A stretch of 54,400 bases of DNA from Photorhabdus noenieputensis (GCF_018448935.1 NZ_RCWC01000040.1:1-54400); one strand, 5' to 3'; shown: positions 44,062-53,276, counted from the first letter of the stretch. Numbers and translations are program-made. Notes: generated from the letters alone by a model not told the origin.

Positions 44062-46149
44062 ATGAGTGTAATTTTGCAGAAACTACTTGATCTTCAGACA
44101 TTGGTAGAAACTAGTGAAGTTGAATTTAAACTGGCCAATGGCAGGGATGGTAAAGGTGAATTACCTCGTGATTTTTGGCCAAGTTACAGCGCTATGGCAA
44201 ACAGCGGTGGAGGTTGGGTTATTCTAGGTGTGAAAGAAAAAAAGGGTAAATTCACTCCAGTTGGTATTGAAAATATAGAAAAAATAAAATCTGATTTGTT
44301 TAATACTGTCAATAACCCATCTATGGTTAGTATTAACTTGCTAACTGACAGTAGTGTCCAATCCATAAAACTGCAAGGAAAAGATGTTGTCGCTGTTCGC
44401 ATTCCTGCTGCACTGCGTAAACAAAAACCCGTGTTCATAAAAGGTGATCCCTTAAAAGGCACTTATCAGAGAAGAAATGAGAGTGATCAGCTTTGTGATG
44501 CTGAAACTGTAAAACGTTGGTTGGCAGAGCAGGTTGAAGATGAGCGTGATGCTCGTATTTTAACGGGTTTCGATATAACCGACCTTAGTATGGATAGCCT
44601 AAAGACTTTCCGACAGTTACTTGCTAGCGCAAAACCAAATCATCCTTATTTGGAACATGAGCTCCCTGAATTTCTGCGTTTAATACGAGCATGGCGTAAA
44701 GATCGAGTAACCGGACAAGAGGGGTTAACACTTGCTGGGATTCTGATGTTTGGTAACTGGGATGCCATTATGGAAGCGGCTCCACATTACTTCGTGGATT
44801 ATCAGGAGCGGCCAGAAGCTAAAACTGAGTTACGTTGGATTGATCGTATCTATCCGGATGGCACATGGTCTGGGAATTTGTTTGATTTTTATCGTAAGGT
44901 TTACTGGAAACTGATAACTGACCTTAAAATTCCTTTTGGAGTCCAGCATGGTCAGCGTCAAGATGATACTCTGGTTCATATCGCGTTACGTGAGGCATTG
45001 GTCAACACATTAGTGCATGCAGATTTTACAGGAAGAGTATCTATATTAGTTGTAAAACGACCGGATATGTTTGGATTCCGTAATCCAGGGTTAATGAGAG
45101 TGCCAGTTGAATCTGCAATTAAAGGTGGAGATAGTGATTGCCGGAACAGGATCATGCATCAAATGTTTTTGCTAATTGGATTAGGAGAAAGGGCGGGGTC
45201 AGGGTTACCCAAAATATATAGTGGCTGGTCTTCTGCTGACTGGCGTCGGCCTAATTTACATGAACGTCAGATACCAGAGCAAACTTTACTAGAGTTACCA
45301 ACTGTTAGTTTGATACCTGAAAATATCTTAATGCAATTGAAACTTAAGTTTGGGGCTAAATTTGAACAACTAGAAAACCTTGATCGAATGATTTTAGCCA
45401 CAGTGGCTGTAGAAGGATGGATTAATCATCAGCGGGCTTGTGAACTAACAACGTTACATTCCCGAGAAGTTACTTTGGCTTTGCCCCGTCTTGAGCATAA
45501 AGGATTTTTAGTTTCATCAGGTGAAAAACGGAATAAATCTTACACGTTACCGGGTATGTCGTTACCGGATCCAGAAGAGCTTTTCTCCGTTGGGGCAGTG
45601 AATAGTATTAGTAACATGGACTTACCTCATAAGGAGACTAGCTTGCCTCATAAGGAATCTAGCTTGCCTCATAAGGAGACTAGCTTGCCTCATAAGGAAT
45701 CTAGCTTGCCTCATAAGGAGACTAGCTTGCCTCATAAGGAATCTAGCTTGCCTCATAAGGAGACTAGCTTGCCTCATACAGTTCCAGAAACTCAAACCCA
45801 TCGGGATACGTTAGGGCGTCTTACTCCTTTATCGTTCAGCTTGCCGTTTATTGATGGCTTAGAGTACATCACTCTGGATTTGAGAAAGAAATTGGAGGAA
45901 ATTGCTAAACCGGCTTATGAAAATCGACGATTAGAGCCAGAGAAGATGCAACTAATTATCATGAAACTTTGCCAGTTCCATTATATCCGTATTGATGTGT
46001 TAAGCATTCTATTAAATCGTTCAGCAAAGAATCTCAGGCAACGCCATATAAGACCATTGCTTGATAAGCAATCCTTGATGATGGCATTTCCGCAAACACC
46101 AAGTCATCCCAATCAAGGATATACTGTCAGAACTCTATCGCAGGATTGA
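44062..46149 (+). CDS. AlbA_2 (Schlafen-like) domain protein with ATPase-type domain and tandem repeats
   Basis: The protein has 695 residues from ATG 44062. Residues 10-150 are an AlbA_2 domain (ETSEVEFKLANGRDGKGELP, SAMANSGGGWVILGVKE, GTYQRRNESD). Residues 260-400 contain a GHKL-type ATP-binding region (REALVNTLVHADF as N-box; GLGERAGSGLPKIYSGW as G-box). A winged-helix-like part follows (residues 430-500). Then comes a linker of eight seven-residue LPHKE repeats (about 521-573), and a C-terminal winged-helix-like segment (YIRIDVLSILLNRSAKNLRQ). Such AlbA_2 proteins are annotated as DNA-binding regulators or as RNase-like antiphage factors, and the role here is unknown. Confidence 0.75.
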   Translation: MSVILQKLLDLQTLVETSEVEFKLANGRDGKGELPRDFWPSYSAMANSGGGWVILGVKEKKGKFTPVGIENIEKIKSDLFNTVNNPSMVSINLLTDSSVQSIKLQGKDVVAVRIPAALRKQKPVFIKGDPLKGTYQRRNESDQLCDAETVKRWLAEQVEDERDARILTGFDITDLSMDSLKTFRQLLASAKPNHPYLEHELPEFLRLIRAWRKDRVTGQEGLTLAGILMFGNWDAIMEAAPHYFVDYQERPEAKTELRWIDRIYPDGTWSGNLFDFYRKVYWKLITDLKIPFGVQHGQRQDDTLVHIALREALVNTLVHADFTGRVSILVVKRPDMFGFRNPGLMRVPVESAIKGGDSDCRNRIMHQMFLLIGLGERAGSGLPKIYSGWSSADWRRPNLHERQIPEQTLLELPTVSLIPENILMQLKLKFGAKFEQLENLDRMILATVAVEGWINHQRACELTTLHSREVTLALPRLEHKGFLVSSGEKRNKSYTLPGMSLPDPEELFSVGAVNSISNMDLPHKETSLPHKESSLPHKETSLPHKESSLPHKETSLPHKESSLPHKETSLPHTVPETQTHRDTLGRLTPLSFSLPFIDGLEYITLDLRKKLEEIAKPAYENRRLEPEKMQLIIMKLCQFHYIRIDVLSILLNRSAKNLRQRHIRPLLDKQSLMMAFPQTPSHPNQGYTVRTLSQD
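45622..45780 (+). repeat. in-frame 21-bp tandem repeat encoding LPHKE(T/S)S
   Basis: Seven complete 21-bp units plus a partial one encode LPHKETS and LPHKESS in strict alternation, so the perfect higher-order period is 42 bp. The DNA copies are nearly identical, which indicates recent expansion. Because 21 is a multiple of 3, changes in copy number alter only linker length. Confidence 0.93.
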
Positions 46150-46377
46150 TACCTTATTACCAGGGATTTGGTAAGGACGAAAAAATATAATAAGGATGAA
46201 TATATCTATGTCACTCTTTCTCTTATTAGAAGATAAGAATGAATCTGAGTCATGTACAGAAAAACCATGATATTTTAAGAAGTTAATGATATTAAAAAAA
46301 GCACTTTTGATTGTCCGATGATTTGAGCTGTTAATATAAGAATCATCATATACTATAGATAATATGTTGCCTTTCAT
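46135..46377 (-). CDS. possible small hypothetical protein downstream of the LysE gene
   Basis: An 80-codon frame starts at ATG 46377 with an AAGGAT ribosome site and runs to 46135, overlapping the end of the AlbA_2 gene on the other strand by 15 bases. The product has mixed polar and hydrophobic character (FFNIINFLKYHGF, then DIDIFILIIFF) and no recognised domain. It could be a third gene of the minus-strand AlaX-LysE operon or a decayed fragment. Low confidence. Confidence 0.35.
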   Translation of the reverse strand: MKGNILSIVYDDSYINSSNHRTIKSAFFNIINFLKYHGFSVHDSDSFLSSNKRKSDIDIFILIIFFRPYQIPGNKVSILR

Positions 46378-46457
46378 TGAATTATCCTTGCTTAAATAGA
46401 GTGTTATCCAATAATAATATATTGGCGTATACATAAACGTAGTCATATTTTAAGAAA

Positions 46458-47096
46458 TTAACTAATAATCATCCCGATAAACATTGCTACACCAAATAAT
46501 AATAATGATGCACTAGTTACAGATTCAACAATTAATTGTGCGTTTTTATTAAATAAAACATACTGTATATAAGACAATCCATAAATAAATACCACCCACC
46601 AAAGTATACCAATCAATATATCTATTAATCTCAGGATGATAACTTGATTTAAAGCTGGGTGTGATGGATCAATGAATTGAGGAAGAATACTTATAAAGAA
46701 AATAGCCACTTTGGGATTAAATATATTGGCTAAAAGCCCGGTAATAAATAGATTGCTATTCTTTTGTATTATATTTACGCTTTGATTTCCAATGATTTGT
46801 TTTTTTTGACTGTTAAAAGCGTCTTTTAATCCGGAATAACTTAAATATATTAAATATAAGGCACCGAGGGTTTGTAACATATTAAATGCAGTTTTTGATG
46901 TTGCTAGAATTAAAGTTGCGCCTAATGATCCTAGGATCAAATGAAAAACAAGACCTGCTTGTACGCCAATTGCCGTTACTATCCCATTTTTTCTGCACTT
47001 AAATGTCCCTTTGCTGATAATAGCCCAGTCTGGGCCTGGTGTTATATAGGATAAAACAACCAGAAGAAGATAGAAATAAAGTAGGTCGAGGTTCAT
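46458..47096 (-). CDS. LysE/RhtB-family amino acid exporter
   Basis: The 212-residue membrane protein has the family signature YITPGPDWAIISKGTF near the N-terminus. Six hydrophobic helices follow (including FHLILGSLGATLILAT and the LGALYLIYLSYSGLKDAF segment). Such proteins export amino acids or their analogues with the proton gradient. It starts four bases after the stop of the AlaX-like gene, so the two are one transcription unit. The substrate is unknown, but the pairing suggests handling of a toxic or unusual amino acid. Confidence 0.85.
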   Translation of the reverse strand: MNLDLLYFYLLLVVLSYITPGPDWAIISKGTFKCRKNGIVTAIGVQAGLVFHLILGSLGATLILATSKTAFNMLQTLGALYLIYLSYSGLKDAFNSQKKQIIGNQSVNIIQKNSNLFITGLLANIFNPKVAIFFISILPQFIDPSHPALNQVIILRLIDILIGILWWVVFIYGLSYIQYVLFNKNAQLIVESVTSASLLLFGVAMFIGMIIS

Positions 47097-47100
47097 GGTT

Positions 47101-47988
47101 TTATACTCTGCAATGAGTCGTTACTTGGACAAAATCAGCAGATTCACCGATCTTTATTTCAACATTTACGTCTTTGACTTCATTAATATTATTTATATGC
47201 GTACCTCCGCATGGAATAGTGACTACTCTAGAGTCAATTGTAGATTTCCATAATCTGGTGTCATTAATCCCTTTTGATTTATATTCAATAGTTATTTCCG
47301 CACCCTGAGATAACCAATTGTTGAGTGTGTTATTAACTTCTCTATTAATTTTATCCAGATTTTCAATTAGTATATTTTTATCAAATCCTTTCTTTTTGAT
47401 CGATTTACCAAAGCGATAAATATCAACGGATTTAAGTTCTGTAATAGAAGATTGGTAAATGGCAGCTTTATCTAAATTATAATTTCCTAAATCATCGGTA
47501 TCGTATACTTTGGACCATATATGATGAGTTGCTTTATTTAAAGCAAGGGACATAAAGTGGGCCATAGAGTGTGCAGCACTTACCTTATACCTTATTTCAT
47601 CGTTCACAGATAGAGTTACCGTTTTCCCTACGAGATCTCTTTCAGAAATTCCGTGTAAATCAGGTAAGTAGTGTGCTGGCATAATTTTATCTGGCGACGT
47701 TGTTTGTTTCGTTATTTCTTGATCTATATATACATGACCATCAATAAGACCAGCGGTGTAAACTTTTGTCACAGCAAGTTCTTTATCGCCTATTGAAATT
47801 ATTCCATTATCATGTAGTTGGTCTGGCCACTTATAGTTCTTTGGGTAGAATGGACTATCTTGGGTTATCAAAAGGGTGCCATCTTCGTATCTCATAACCG
47901 CGATAATGTTGGATTCTAACGTCAGGGTCCCCAGCATAAATGAAGCTTCTGCTTTTAATAGTTGATCAATATTTATATCAGTGGTCAT
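47101..47988 (-). CDS. AlaX-type alanyl-tRNA editing domain protein
   Basis: The 295-residue protein shows the two zinc-binding motifs of the threonyl/alanyl-tRNA synthetase editing domain: HSMAH (His140, His144) and CGGTH (Cys260, His264). An N-terminal beta-barrel-like section (QDSPFYPKNYKWPDQLHDNG, GLIDGHVYID) precedes them, as in AlaX-M/L. Such proteins hydrolyse mischarged Ser- or Gly-tRNA(Ala) or similar. It lacks synthetase domains and is free-standing. It is the first gene of a unit with the LysE exporter. The acidic catalytic environment is conserved, so it is probably active, but the tRNA and amino acid are not predictable. Confidence 0.8.
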   Translation of the reverse strand: MTTDINIDQLLKAEASFMLGTLTLESNIIAVMRYEDGTLLITQDSPFYPKNYKWPDQLHDNGIISIGDKELAVTKVYTAGLIDGHVYIDQEITKQTTSPDKIMPAHYLPDLHGISERDLVGKTVTLSVNDEIRYKVSAAHSMAHFMSLALNKATHHIWSKVYDTDDLGNYNLDKAAIYQSSITELKSVDIYRFGKSIKKKGFDKNILIENLDKINREVNNTLNNWLSQGAEITIEYKSKGINDTRLWKSTIDSRVVTIPCGGTHINNINEVKDVNVEIKIGESADFVQVTTHCRV

Positions 47989-48355
47989 GTAATATCTCGC
48001 TAATTATAATTTTTTGATACCTATTACTACAGGGTATTTTGTTAATGTAATTTTTGCCAATCAAAACACCCTATAATCTTATATCATATTACTATTCGTT
48101 TTAAACGTTATAGGTAATCTTTCTTGCTGACTATCAGAATTGGATAAATAAGATCAATATGTGTATAGTCAACTTATTTATAGGATACTTAGAGCATCGT
48201 TGCAAGTAGAAAAGTTGGAATGTTTTTATGTTTTACCTACATAATCAATGGCGATTTTAAGGATAAAATCTGTTTTTTAACTGTCGCGGTAATTTTTTTA
48301 GTTTAAAAATAGATAGTTAAGCTGATAAAGTATATGGGACAGGAGGAAATAAAGT
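47989..48355. other. intergenic region, nothing recognisable
   Basis: This 367-base AT-rich region lies between the AlaX-like gene and the antitoxin-like gene on the opposite strand and should carry their promoters. No RNA gene or repeat was seen. A good AGGAGG ribosome site for the downstream gene is at its end. Confidence 0.4.
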
Positions 48356-48586
48356 ATGGTTGCTATGGTAGAAATTAATATAAATTTACGGGAAGAAACG
48401 ATTAAAAAGATTGAAATTGTAGAGAAATGTTCTCCTGATAAGTCACGTGCTACACAGAGCCGAAGAGAGATAGATACTTATCTTGATGCTAATATTCCAG
48501 AACGGAATAATAGCGTTTTTGGTTTATGGGGGGATAAAAAGTTGGATGGATTGGAATATCAAGGTAAGTTACGCGAAGAATGGTAA
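48356..48586 (+). CDS. antitoxin-like small protein, no toxin partner visible
   Basis: A 76-residue frame starts at ATG 48356 (or the second methionine, MVEININLREE, at 48365) after an AGGAGG ribosome site. The end (FGLWGDKKLDGLEYQGKLREEW) resembles C-termini of VapB/MazE- and RHH-type antitoxins, and the start could be a short DNA-binding strand-helix segment. No PIN, MazF or other toxin frame lies downstream (before glpD), so it would be an orphan or a relic. Function is tentative. Confidence 0.45.
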   Translation: MVAMVEININLREETIKKIEIVEKCSPDKSRATQSRREIDTYLDANIPERNNSVFGLWGDKKLDGLEYQGKLREEW

Positions 48587-48747
48587 TGATTGTTTTATTT
48601 TTATTTTTTTCTTTAATGACAAAAATATAATTTATTAGTAATAAAGTTCCTATTTTGTTTTTAGTAAATGATTGGGGGTATTTAAATAACAAAATTATAT
48701 TTATCTATCTGATATCTGTAATTACAATTAAGTTGAGCGTAAATAGG

Positions 48748-48782
48748 TAAAAAAATAGGCACAATATGTAATTTTGCGCCTA
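48748..48782 (-). terminator. terminator of glpD
   Basis: TAGGCACAA (48756-48764) pairs with TTGCGCCTA (48774-48782) with one mismatch. On the minus strand it is followed by a T7 run. Confidence 0.75.
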
Positions 48783-48821
48783 AGTTTATATTAACTATCT
48801 TTATGTTGATTTAATCTTAAC

Positions 48822-50315
48822 TCACAATGGCTTAGCATTCTCCGCCAACCATGCTGCAATGCGTTGCTTCTGTTCTTCTTTCAGCCACATACCCAATTTG
48901 GTACGGCGCCAGATTGCGTCATCCAGTTCAACAACCCATTCATTATCGACCAGATAACGAAGCTCTGCTTCATACAGGCCGTGACCGAAGGATTCACCTA
49001 GATCGGTCAGATTATTAGCACCTTGCAAAATCAGTTCGCTGTTGCTGCCGTAAGTACGCGCATAACGTACAGCAACACCTTCCGGCAACCAGTTGTAACG
49101 TTTACGCAGTAAACGGGCATAACCATCACGATCGCACCCTTCCAGATTACCCCCCGGTAACTGACCATTTTTGGTCCAGGCTTTTCCGGCATTGGGATAG
49201 TATTGCATGAGCTTCTCGGTTGCGTGTTCTGCCAGCTTACGGTAAGTGGTTAACTTACCACCAAACACAGACAGTAATGGCGCTTTGCCGTGTTCATCAT
49301 GAATATCAAGGGTATAGTCGCGCGTAATGGCTTGAGGTGAGTCGGATTCATCATCGCACAGTGGACGTACGCCAGAATAGGTCCAGACGATATCGTCACG
49401 GCTAAGTTGTTTCTTGAAGTGATCGTTATAAACTCTCAGCAGATAATTAATCTCCTGATCGTCAATCTTCGCTTCTTTTGGATCACCTTGATATTCCACA
49501 TCGGTGGTTCCAATAATGGAAAATTCGTCCATCCAAGGAATAACAAATACGATACGATGATCTTCATTTTGCAGAATATAAGCTTGCGGCTCATCATGCA
49601 CTCTTGGTACTACAATATGGCTGCCTTTGATCAGGCGAATACCATAAGGTGATTTCAATTTCAGACCATCGTCAAAGAATTCTTTAACCCAAGGGCCGGT
49701 AGCATTAACCAGACCTTTTGCACGCCAAGTATAGGTCTTACCTGTACGCAGATCTTCGGCTTCAACCATCCAACCATCTTGTTCGCGCCATGCTCGGGTC
49801 ACTTTTGTTCGGGTACGGACTTCCCCGCCATGTTTTTTAACTTCCTGAGCGTTAAGGACAACTAAACGAGCATCATCAACCCAGCAATCAGAATATTCGA
49901 AGCCGCGGACCAATTCTGGTTTCAGAACAGAATTGGCACCGAATTTTAGCCCTTTACTGCTAGGCAGGCTGACACGTTTGCCCAAATTGTCATAGAGGAA
50001 CAGGCCAATACGGATCATCCATGCTGGACGCAGATGTGGCTGATGTGGCAGGCGGAAACGCATCGGAAAAGCGATGTGTGGTGCGAGGTTCAGTAAAACT
50101 TCACGTTCTGCCAGCGCTTCGCTGACCAAACGGAATTCATAATGTTCCAGATAGCGTAAGCCGCCGTGGATCAGTTTTGAACTAGCGGATGACGTGGCTT
50201 TGGCTAAATCTTGTGCTTCCAGCAACAGAACAGAGAGCCCCCGGCCAGCAGCATCTGCCGCAATCCCGGCACCGTTGATCCCGCCACCGATTACAATCAA
50301 GTCTTTAGTTTCCAT
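48822..50315 (-). CDS. glpD: aerobic glycerol-3-phosphate dehydrogenase
   Basis: The 497-residue flavoprotein (E. coli 501) oxidises sn-glycerol-3-phosphate to dihydroxyacetone phosphate at the inner membrane, passing electrons to ubiquinone. It has the N-terminal FAD motif DLIVIGGGINGAGIAADAAG, SSKLIHGGLRYLEHYEFRLV, VNATGPWVKEF and the TYSGVRPLCDDES loop. A strong AGGGGGAT ribosome site precedes ATG 50315. Upstream are GlpR half-sites. It lies downstream of glpR on the same strand with its own promoter and terminator. Confidence 0.96.
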   Translation of the reverse strand: METKDLIVIGGGINGAGIAADAAGRGLSVLLLEAQDLAKATSSASSKLIHGGLRYLEHYEFRLVSEALAEREVLLNLAPHIAFPMRFRLPHQPHLRPAWMIRIGLFLYDNLGKRVSLPSSKGLKFGANSVLKPELVRGFEYSDCWVDDARLVVLNAQEVKKHGGEVRTRTKVTRAWREQDGWMVEAEDLRTGKTYTWRAKGLVNATGPWVKEFFDDGLKLKSPYGIRLIKGSHIVVPRVHDEPQAYILQNEDHRIVFVIPWMDEFSIIGTTDVEYQGDPKEAKIDDQEINYLLRVYNDHFKKQLSRDDIVWTYSGVRPLCDDESDSPQAITRDYTLDIHDEHGKAPLLSVFGGKLTTYRKLAEHATEKLMQYYPNAGKAWTKNGQLPGGNLEGCDRDGYARLLRKRYNWLPEGVAVRYARTYGSNSELILQGANNLTDLGESFGHGLYEAELRYLVDNEWVVELDDAIWRRTKLGMWLKEEQKQRIAAWLAENAKPL

Positions 50316-50327
50316 GCATCCCCCTAA

Positions 50328-50370
50328 AATGTTCGAAACAGTTCTTTAATGCTCGTTTTCGCTCACAATT
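50328..50370. promoter_or_regulatory. GlpR operator half-sites upstream of glpD
   Basis: AATGTTCGA (50328-50336) and AATGCTCGT (50348-50356) both fit the GlpR half-site consensus WATKYTCGW. They lie 13-41 bases upstream of the glpD start, consistent with GlpR repression relieved by glycerol-3-phosphate. Confidence 0.6.
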
Positions 50371-50545
50371 GTAATCAGAAATCGATCAATAGCCAACTAT
50401 TTGTTAAGAAAAAACATGTTCACGTGATATAGATAACAAATGTTGTTATATCCATATAATTCACATGGTATTAATAAAGAAGCTTAATTGTGGCGCGATA
50501 AGAGGAGATAGGGGATAGTGCTATCCCCGAATATAGAGAAAATTC

Positions 50546-51304
50546 TTAGCAGAGTTCGAGCTGTACGCTATGTTGCTCAATGACTTTATGGATGCTTGGC
50601 GGGGGAAGTTGGTCAGTAAATAGGTGATCAATGAGGTTCATATTACCTAGATTGACCATAGCATTGCGGCCAAATTTAGAATGATCAGTGACTAACATAA
50701 CGCAACGAGAGTTTTCGATAATTGCGCGTTTTATGCGTACTTCATGGTAATCAAATTCCAGTAGTGAGCCATCCATGTCAATGCCACTGATGCCGAGAAT
50801 GCCGTAATCAAGCCGAAACTGGGAGATAAAATCCAGAGTGGCTTCACCGATAATTCCGCCGTCACGGGAACGAATCTCCCCTCCCGCCAGGATTAAACGG
50901 AAGTCTTCTTTTGTCATCAACAGGGTAGCGACATTGAGGTTGTTAGTAACAATCCGCAAATCTTTATGATTTAGCAGTGCGTGAGCGACAGCCTCTGGTG
51001 TCGTGCCAATATCAATAAACAGCGTTGCGCCATCCGGGATATGGCTAGCAACACGTTGCGCAATACGTGCTTTCTCTTCTGACCACATGATCTTGCGGTC
51101 ATGATAGGCAGTATTAACCGAACTTGATGGCAATGCGGCTCCGCCGTGATGCCGCTGTATTTTGTTTTTATCTGCCAAGTCGTTCAAATCACGGCGGATA
51201 GTCTGGGGGCTGACATTAAAGTGTTCAACCAACTCTTCAGTGCTGACGTAGCCCTGAAGGCGTACCAGCTCAACTATTGCATCATGCCGTTGAGTTTGCT
51301 TCAC
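50546..51304 (-). CDS. glpR: glycerol-3-phosphate regulon repressor
   Basis: The 252-residue DeoR-family repressor has the N-terminal helix-turn-helix (GYVSTEELVEHFNVSPQTIR and RDLNDLADKNKIQRHHGGAA) and the ligand domain with FIDIGTTPEAVAHALL, AGGEIRSRDGGIIGEATLDF and LVTDHSKFGRNAMVNLG. The start is a GTG at 51304 (MKQTQRHD as in E. coli) with AGAGGA upstream. It is the last gene of glpE-glpG-glpR. In E. coli glpEGR is divergent from glpD, but here it is collinear with it. Confidence 0.95.
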   Translation of the reverse strand: MKQTQRHDAIVELVRLQGYVSTEELVEHFNVSPQTIRRDLNDLADKNKIQRHHGGAALPSSSVNTAYHDRKIMWSEEKARIAQRVASHIPDGATLFIDIGTTPEAVAHALLNHKDLRIVTNNLNVATLLMTKEDFRLILAGGEIRSRDGGIIGEATLDFISQFRLDYGILGISGIDMDGSLLEFDYHEVRIKRAIIENSRCVMLVTDHSKFGRNAMVNLGNMNLIDHLFTDQLPPPSIHKVIEQHSVQLELC

Positions 51305-51321
51305 GATAGTCCTCTAAGTGT

Positions 51322-52170
51322 CTAAAAATGTCGGTTATTATTTTTGAATGTGTGACGGTTATCCCACAACGCCATTAGTAAACCGATAATTAAACCGGAG
51401 AAATGGGCGGCGTTGGCAATGGCTAGTCCGAATGCATCGAAGTATCCAACAATCAGCCAGAAAATCGAAAAAGCCATCAAACCACGGGGAATGCCAATAC
51501 CCTGTTCGGGTGCTCGCTCACCGGTTAGCCAGACATAACCAATTAAAGCGTAAACAACCCCAGAAAGGCCGCCAAAATGAGAACCACTGAATAATGATTG
51601 TCCCCAACCGCTAAAAACAGCGGAAACAATCATAATAACAAATAGTTTTCCTGTACCGAGGTGCTTTTCTGTTTGCCCGCCAAGATACCACCACCACATG
51701 AGATTAAAGATGATATGCAATAGTGAGAAGTGCAGTAAGCCGTGGGTGACCCAACGCCATAGCTCCATATGTTGGCTATCGTCAGGCCAGGCCAGCCAGG
51801 ACATCACCTGATAATCGCCGGCAAATTGCATCCAGAGATAAACCACGATATTTAGGAGCAAAACCGTAATAGTTAACGGGCCAGCCTGACGACTTAAATA
51901 TTGCCAATTCAGATTATTGTGGTACTTCAATGGGTGATTCACATCGCCAGATTGCCAACTGGCCGCTTGATAACGTTCATTTAGCGGATCGCGAGTAAAT
52001 TGCTCCAGCTCTTGCTGGACCATAGTCAGTTTAGTGTCATCTTCTAGCCATAGTTCGACGTGTTGCCCATCGTGACCGGGGCGCATCGTGAGATGGACCT
52101 GATGGGTTGCCATATAATCGATAAAGGCTTGCGCTAGACGCGGGTTTGAAATAGCGATTACGCGGATCAT
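51322..52170 (-). CDS. glpG: rhomboid intramembrane serine protease GlpG
   Basis: The 282-residue protein has a cytosolic N-terminal domain (residues 1-75) and a six-helix rhomboid core. The catalytic dyad is Ser203 in [13 protein letters not shown] and His256 in [22 protein letters not shown] is the membrane-embedded conserved motif. It cleaves transmembrane helices in the inner membrane. The second ORF of glpE-glpG-glpR starts eight bases after the glpE stop. Confidence 0.94.
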   Translation of the reverse strand: MIRVIAISNPRLAQAFIDYMATHQVHLTMRPGHDGQHVELWLEDDTKLTMVQQELEQFTRDPLNERYQAASWQSGDVNHPLKYHNNLNWQYLSRQAGPLTITVLLLNIVVYLWMQFAGDYQVMSWLAWPDDSQHMELWRWVTHGLLHFSLLHIIFNLMWWWYLGGQTEKHLGTGKLFVIMIVSAVFSGWGQSLFSGSHFGGLSGVVYALIGYVWLTGERAPEQGIGIPRGLMAFSIFWLIVGYFDAFGLAIANAAHFSGLIIGLLMALWDNRHTFKNNNRHF

Positions 52171-52178
52171 GAGATGTG

Positions 52179-52514
52179 TTATGCCGGATTATGTAAGGAG
52201 TCAACAGCGTGAGGATAGTCTCTGCGCCAGGCTTCAAAGCCGCCATTAATGCTGTAGACAGTTTCAAAACCGATATTTAATAAATACTGAGCGGCACTCT
52301 GGCTGCTATGACCGTGATAACACATGACCATAACCGGCTGCTCAAAATTGGCCTGTGACATAAATTCATTCAACGTGTCATTAGTCAAATGAAAAGAGCC
52401 ACACGCATGACCTGTCCGGAAACTCTGTGGATCACGGATATCCACCATAGTAGCGGATTTATTCTGCCAGTGTTGATAAGCCTGCTCAGGGCTGATAGTT
52501 TGAAAATGTTCCAT
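52179..52514 (-). CDS. glpE: thiosulfate sulfurtransferase GlpE (single-domain rhodanese)
   Basis: The 111-residue rhodanese has the active-site loop CYHGHSS with catalytic Cys65, the same position as in E. coli Glp[11 protein letters not shown] and INGGFEAWR complete the rhodanese signature. It transfers sulfur from thiosulfate to cyanide or thioredoxin-like acceptors in the cytosol. First gene of the glpE-glpG-glpR unit; the next gene upstream is nfuA on the same strand. Confidence 0.94.
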   Translation of the reverse strand: MEHFQTISPEQAYQHWQNKSATMVDIRDPQSFRTGHACGSFHLTNDTLNEFMSQANFEQPVMVMCYHGHSSQSAAQYLLNIGFETVYSINGGFEAWRRDYPHAVDSLHNPA

Positions 52515-52610
52515 ATATATTTTGACTTGCTCTTTAGAACTTAGAGATTATCCAATTAGGTTATTATTGTAATAATGTTTTCCCGACGATTATCCGAGCG
52601 GGAAAATTTG

Positions 52611-52652
52611 TTATCAGTAATACGTTATTAGTAATACATTATTAGTAATAAG
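52611..52652 (-). repeat. three imperfect 14-bp tandem repeats at the 3' end of nfuA
   Basis: Units beginning TTATCAGTAATACG, TTATTAGTAATACA and TTATTAGTAATAAG lie in tandem. The third overlaps the last nfuA codons and stop. The short array could arise by slippage and may shift the stop-proximal sequence. Its significance is unclear. Confidence 0.6.
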
Positions 52653-53217
52653 AGTGTTCACCGCGCTGGTGTTCAGTTAAGTCTTTCACCCCTTTTAGTT
52701 CTGGGAACATGTTCAGCAACTCTTTTTCAATCCCTTCTTTCAGAGTGACATCAACCATTGAACAGCCATTACAACCGCCGCCGAATTGAAGGATAGCGAA
52801 ACCATTATCAGTGATTTCCATCAGGCTGACGCGGCCGCCGTGACCGGCTAGTTGTGGATTAATTTGTGATTGCAAAACATATTCCACACGTTCGACAAGT
52901 GGGGCGTCGTCAGAAACTTTACGCATTTTGGCGTTAGGGGCTTTTAATGTTAGCTGAGAGCCTAACTGATCGGTGACAAAATCAATTTCAGCTTCTTCAA
53001 GGAAGGGGGCGCTTAGTTCATCGATGTAAGCTGACAGTTGATCAAATTTCAGTTCAGTATCTGTTGCTTCAACAGCATCTGGCGGGCAGTAAGATACGCC
53101 ACACTCAGCGGTAGGTGTACCTGGATTGATGACAAATACGCGAATTTGTGTACCTGGTTCTTGGTTTGCCAGTAATTTGGTAAAATGAGCTTGCGCTGCT
53201 TCAGTAATATTAATCAT
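52642..53217 (-). CDS. nfuA: Fe-S biogenesis protein NfuA
   Basis: The 191-residue protein has the N-terminal A-type-like domain (residues 1-90, with [12 protein letters not shown]) and the C-terminal Nfu domain (residues 105-185) with the cluster-binding CxxC at Cys149 and Cys152 ([17 protein letters not shown]). It carries and delivers [4Fe-4S] clusters to target proteins and protects against iron starvation and oxidative stress. Length equals the E. coli protein. Located next to gntX as in E. coli. Confidence 0.95.
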   Translation of the reverse strand: MINITEAAQAHFTKLLANQEPGTQIRVFVINPGTPTAECGVSYCPPDAVEATDTELKFDQLSAYIDELSAPFLEEAEIDFVTDQLGSQLTLKAPNAKMRKVSDDAPLVERVEYVLQSQINPQLAGHGGRVSLMEITDNGFAILQFGGGCNGCSMVDVTLKEGIEKELLNMFPELKGVKDLTEHQRGEHSYY

Positions 53218-53276
53218 ATCATTTGCTCAATAGTTGACTGCTGTAGTTGGTTATAATACGCCCATTTTCGTATTGA

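Noticed and set aside
45622-45780. 21-bp repeats considered as a CRISPR or satellite
   Set aside because: They are in frame within a large open reading frame, without spacers, and encode LPHKE units.
52578-52606. TTTTCCCG/CGGGAAAA hairpin after nfuA as a terminator
   Set aside because: There is no T-tract after the stem on the minus strand, so termination is not supported.
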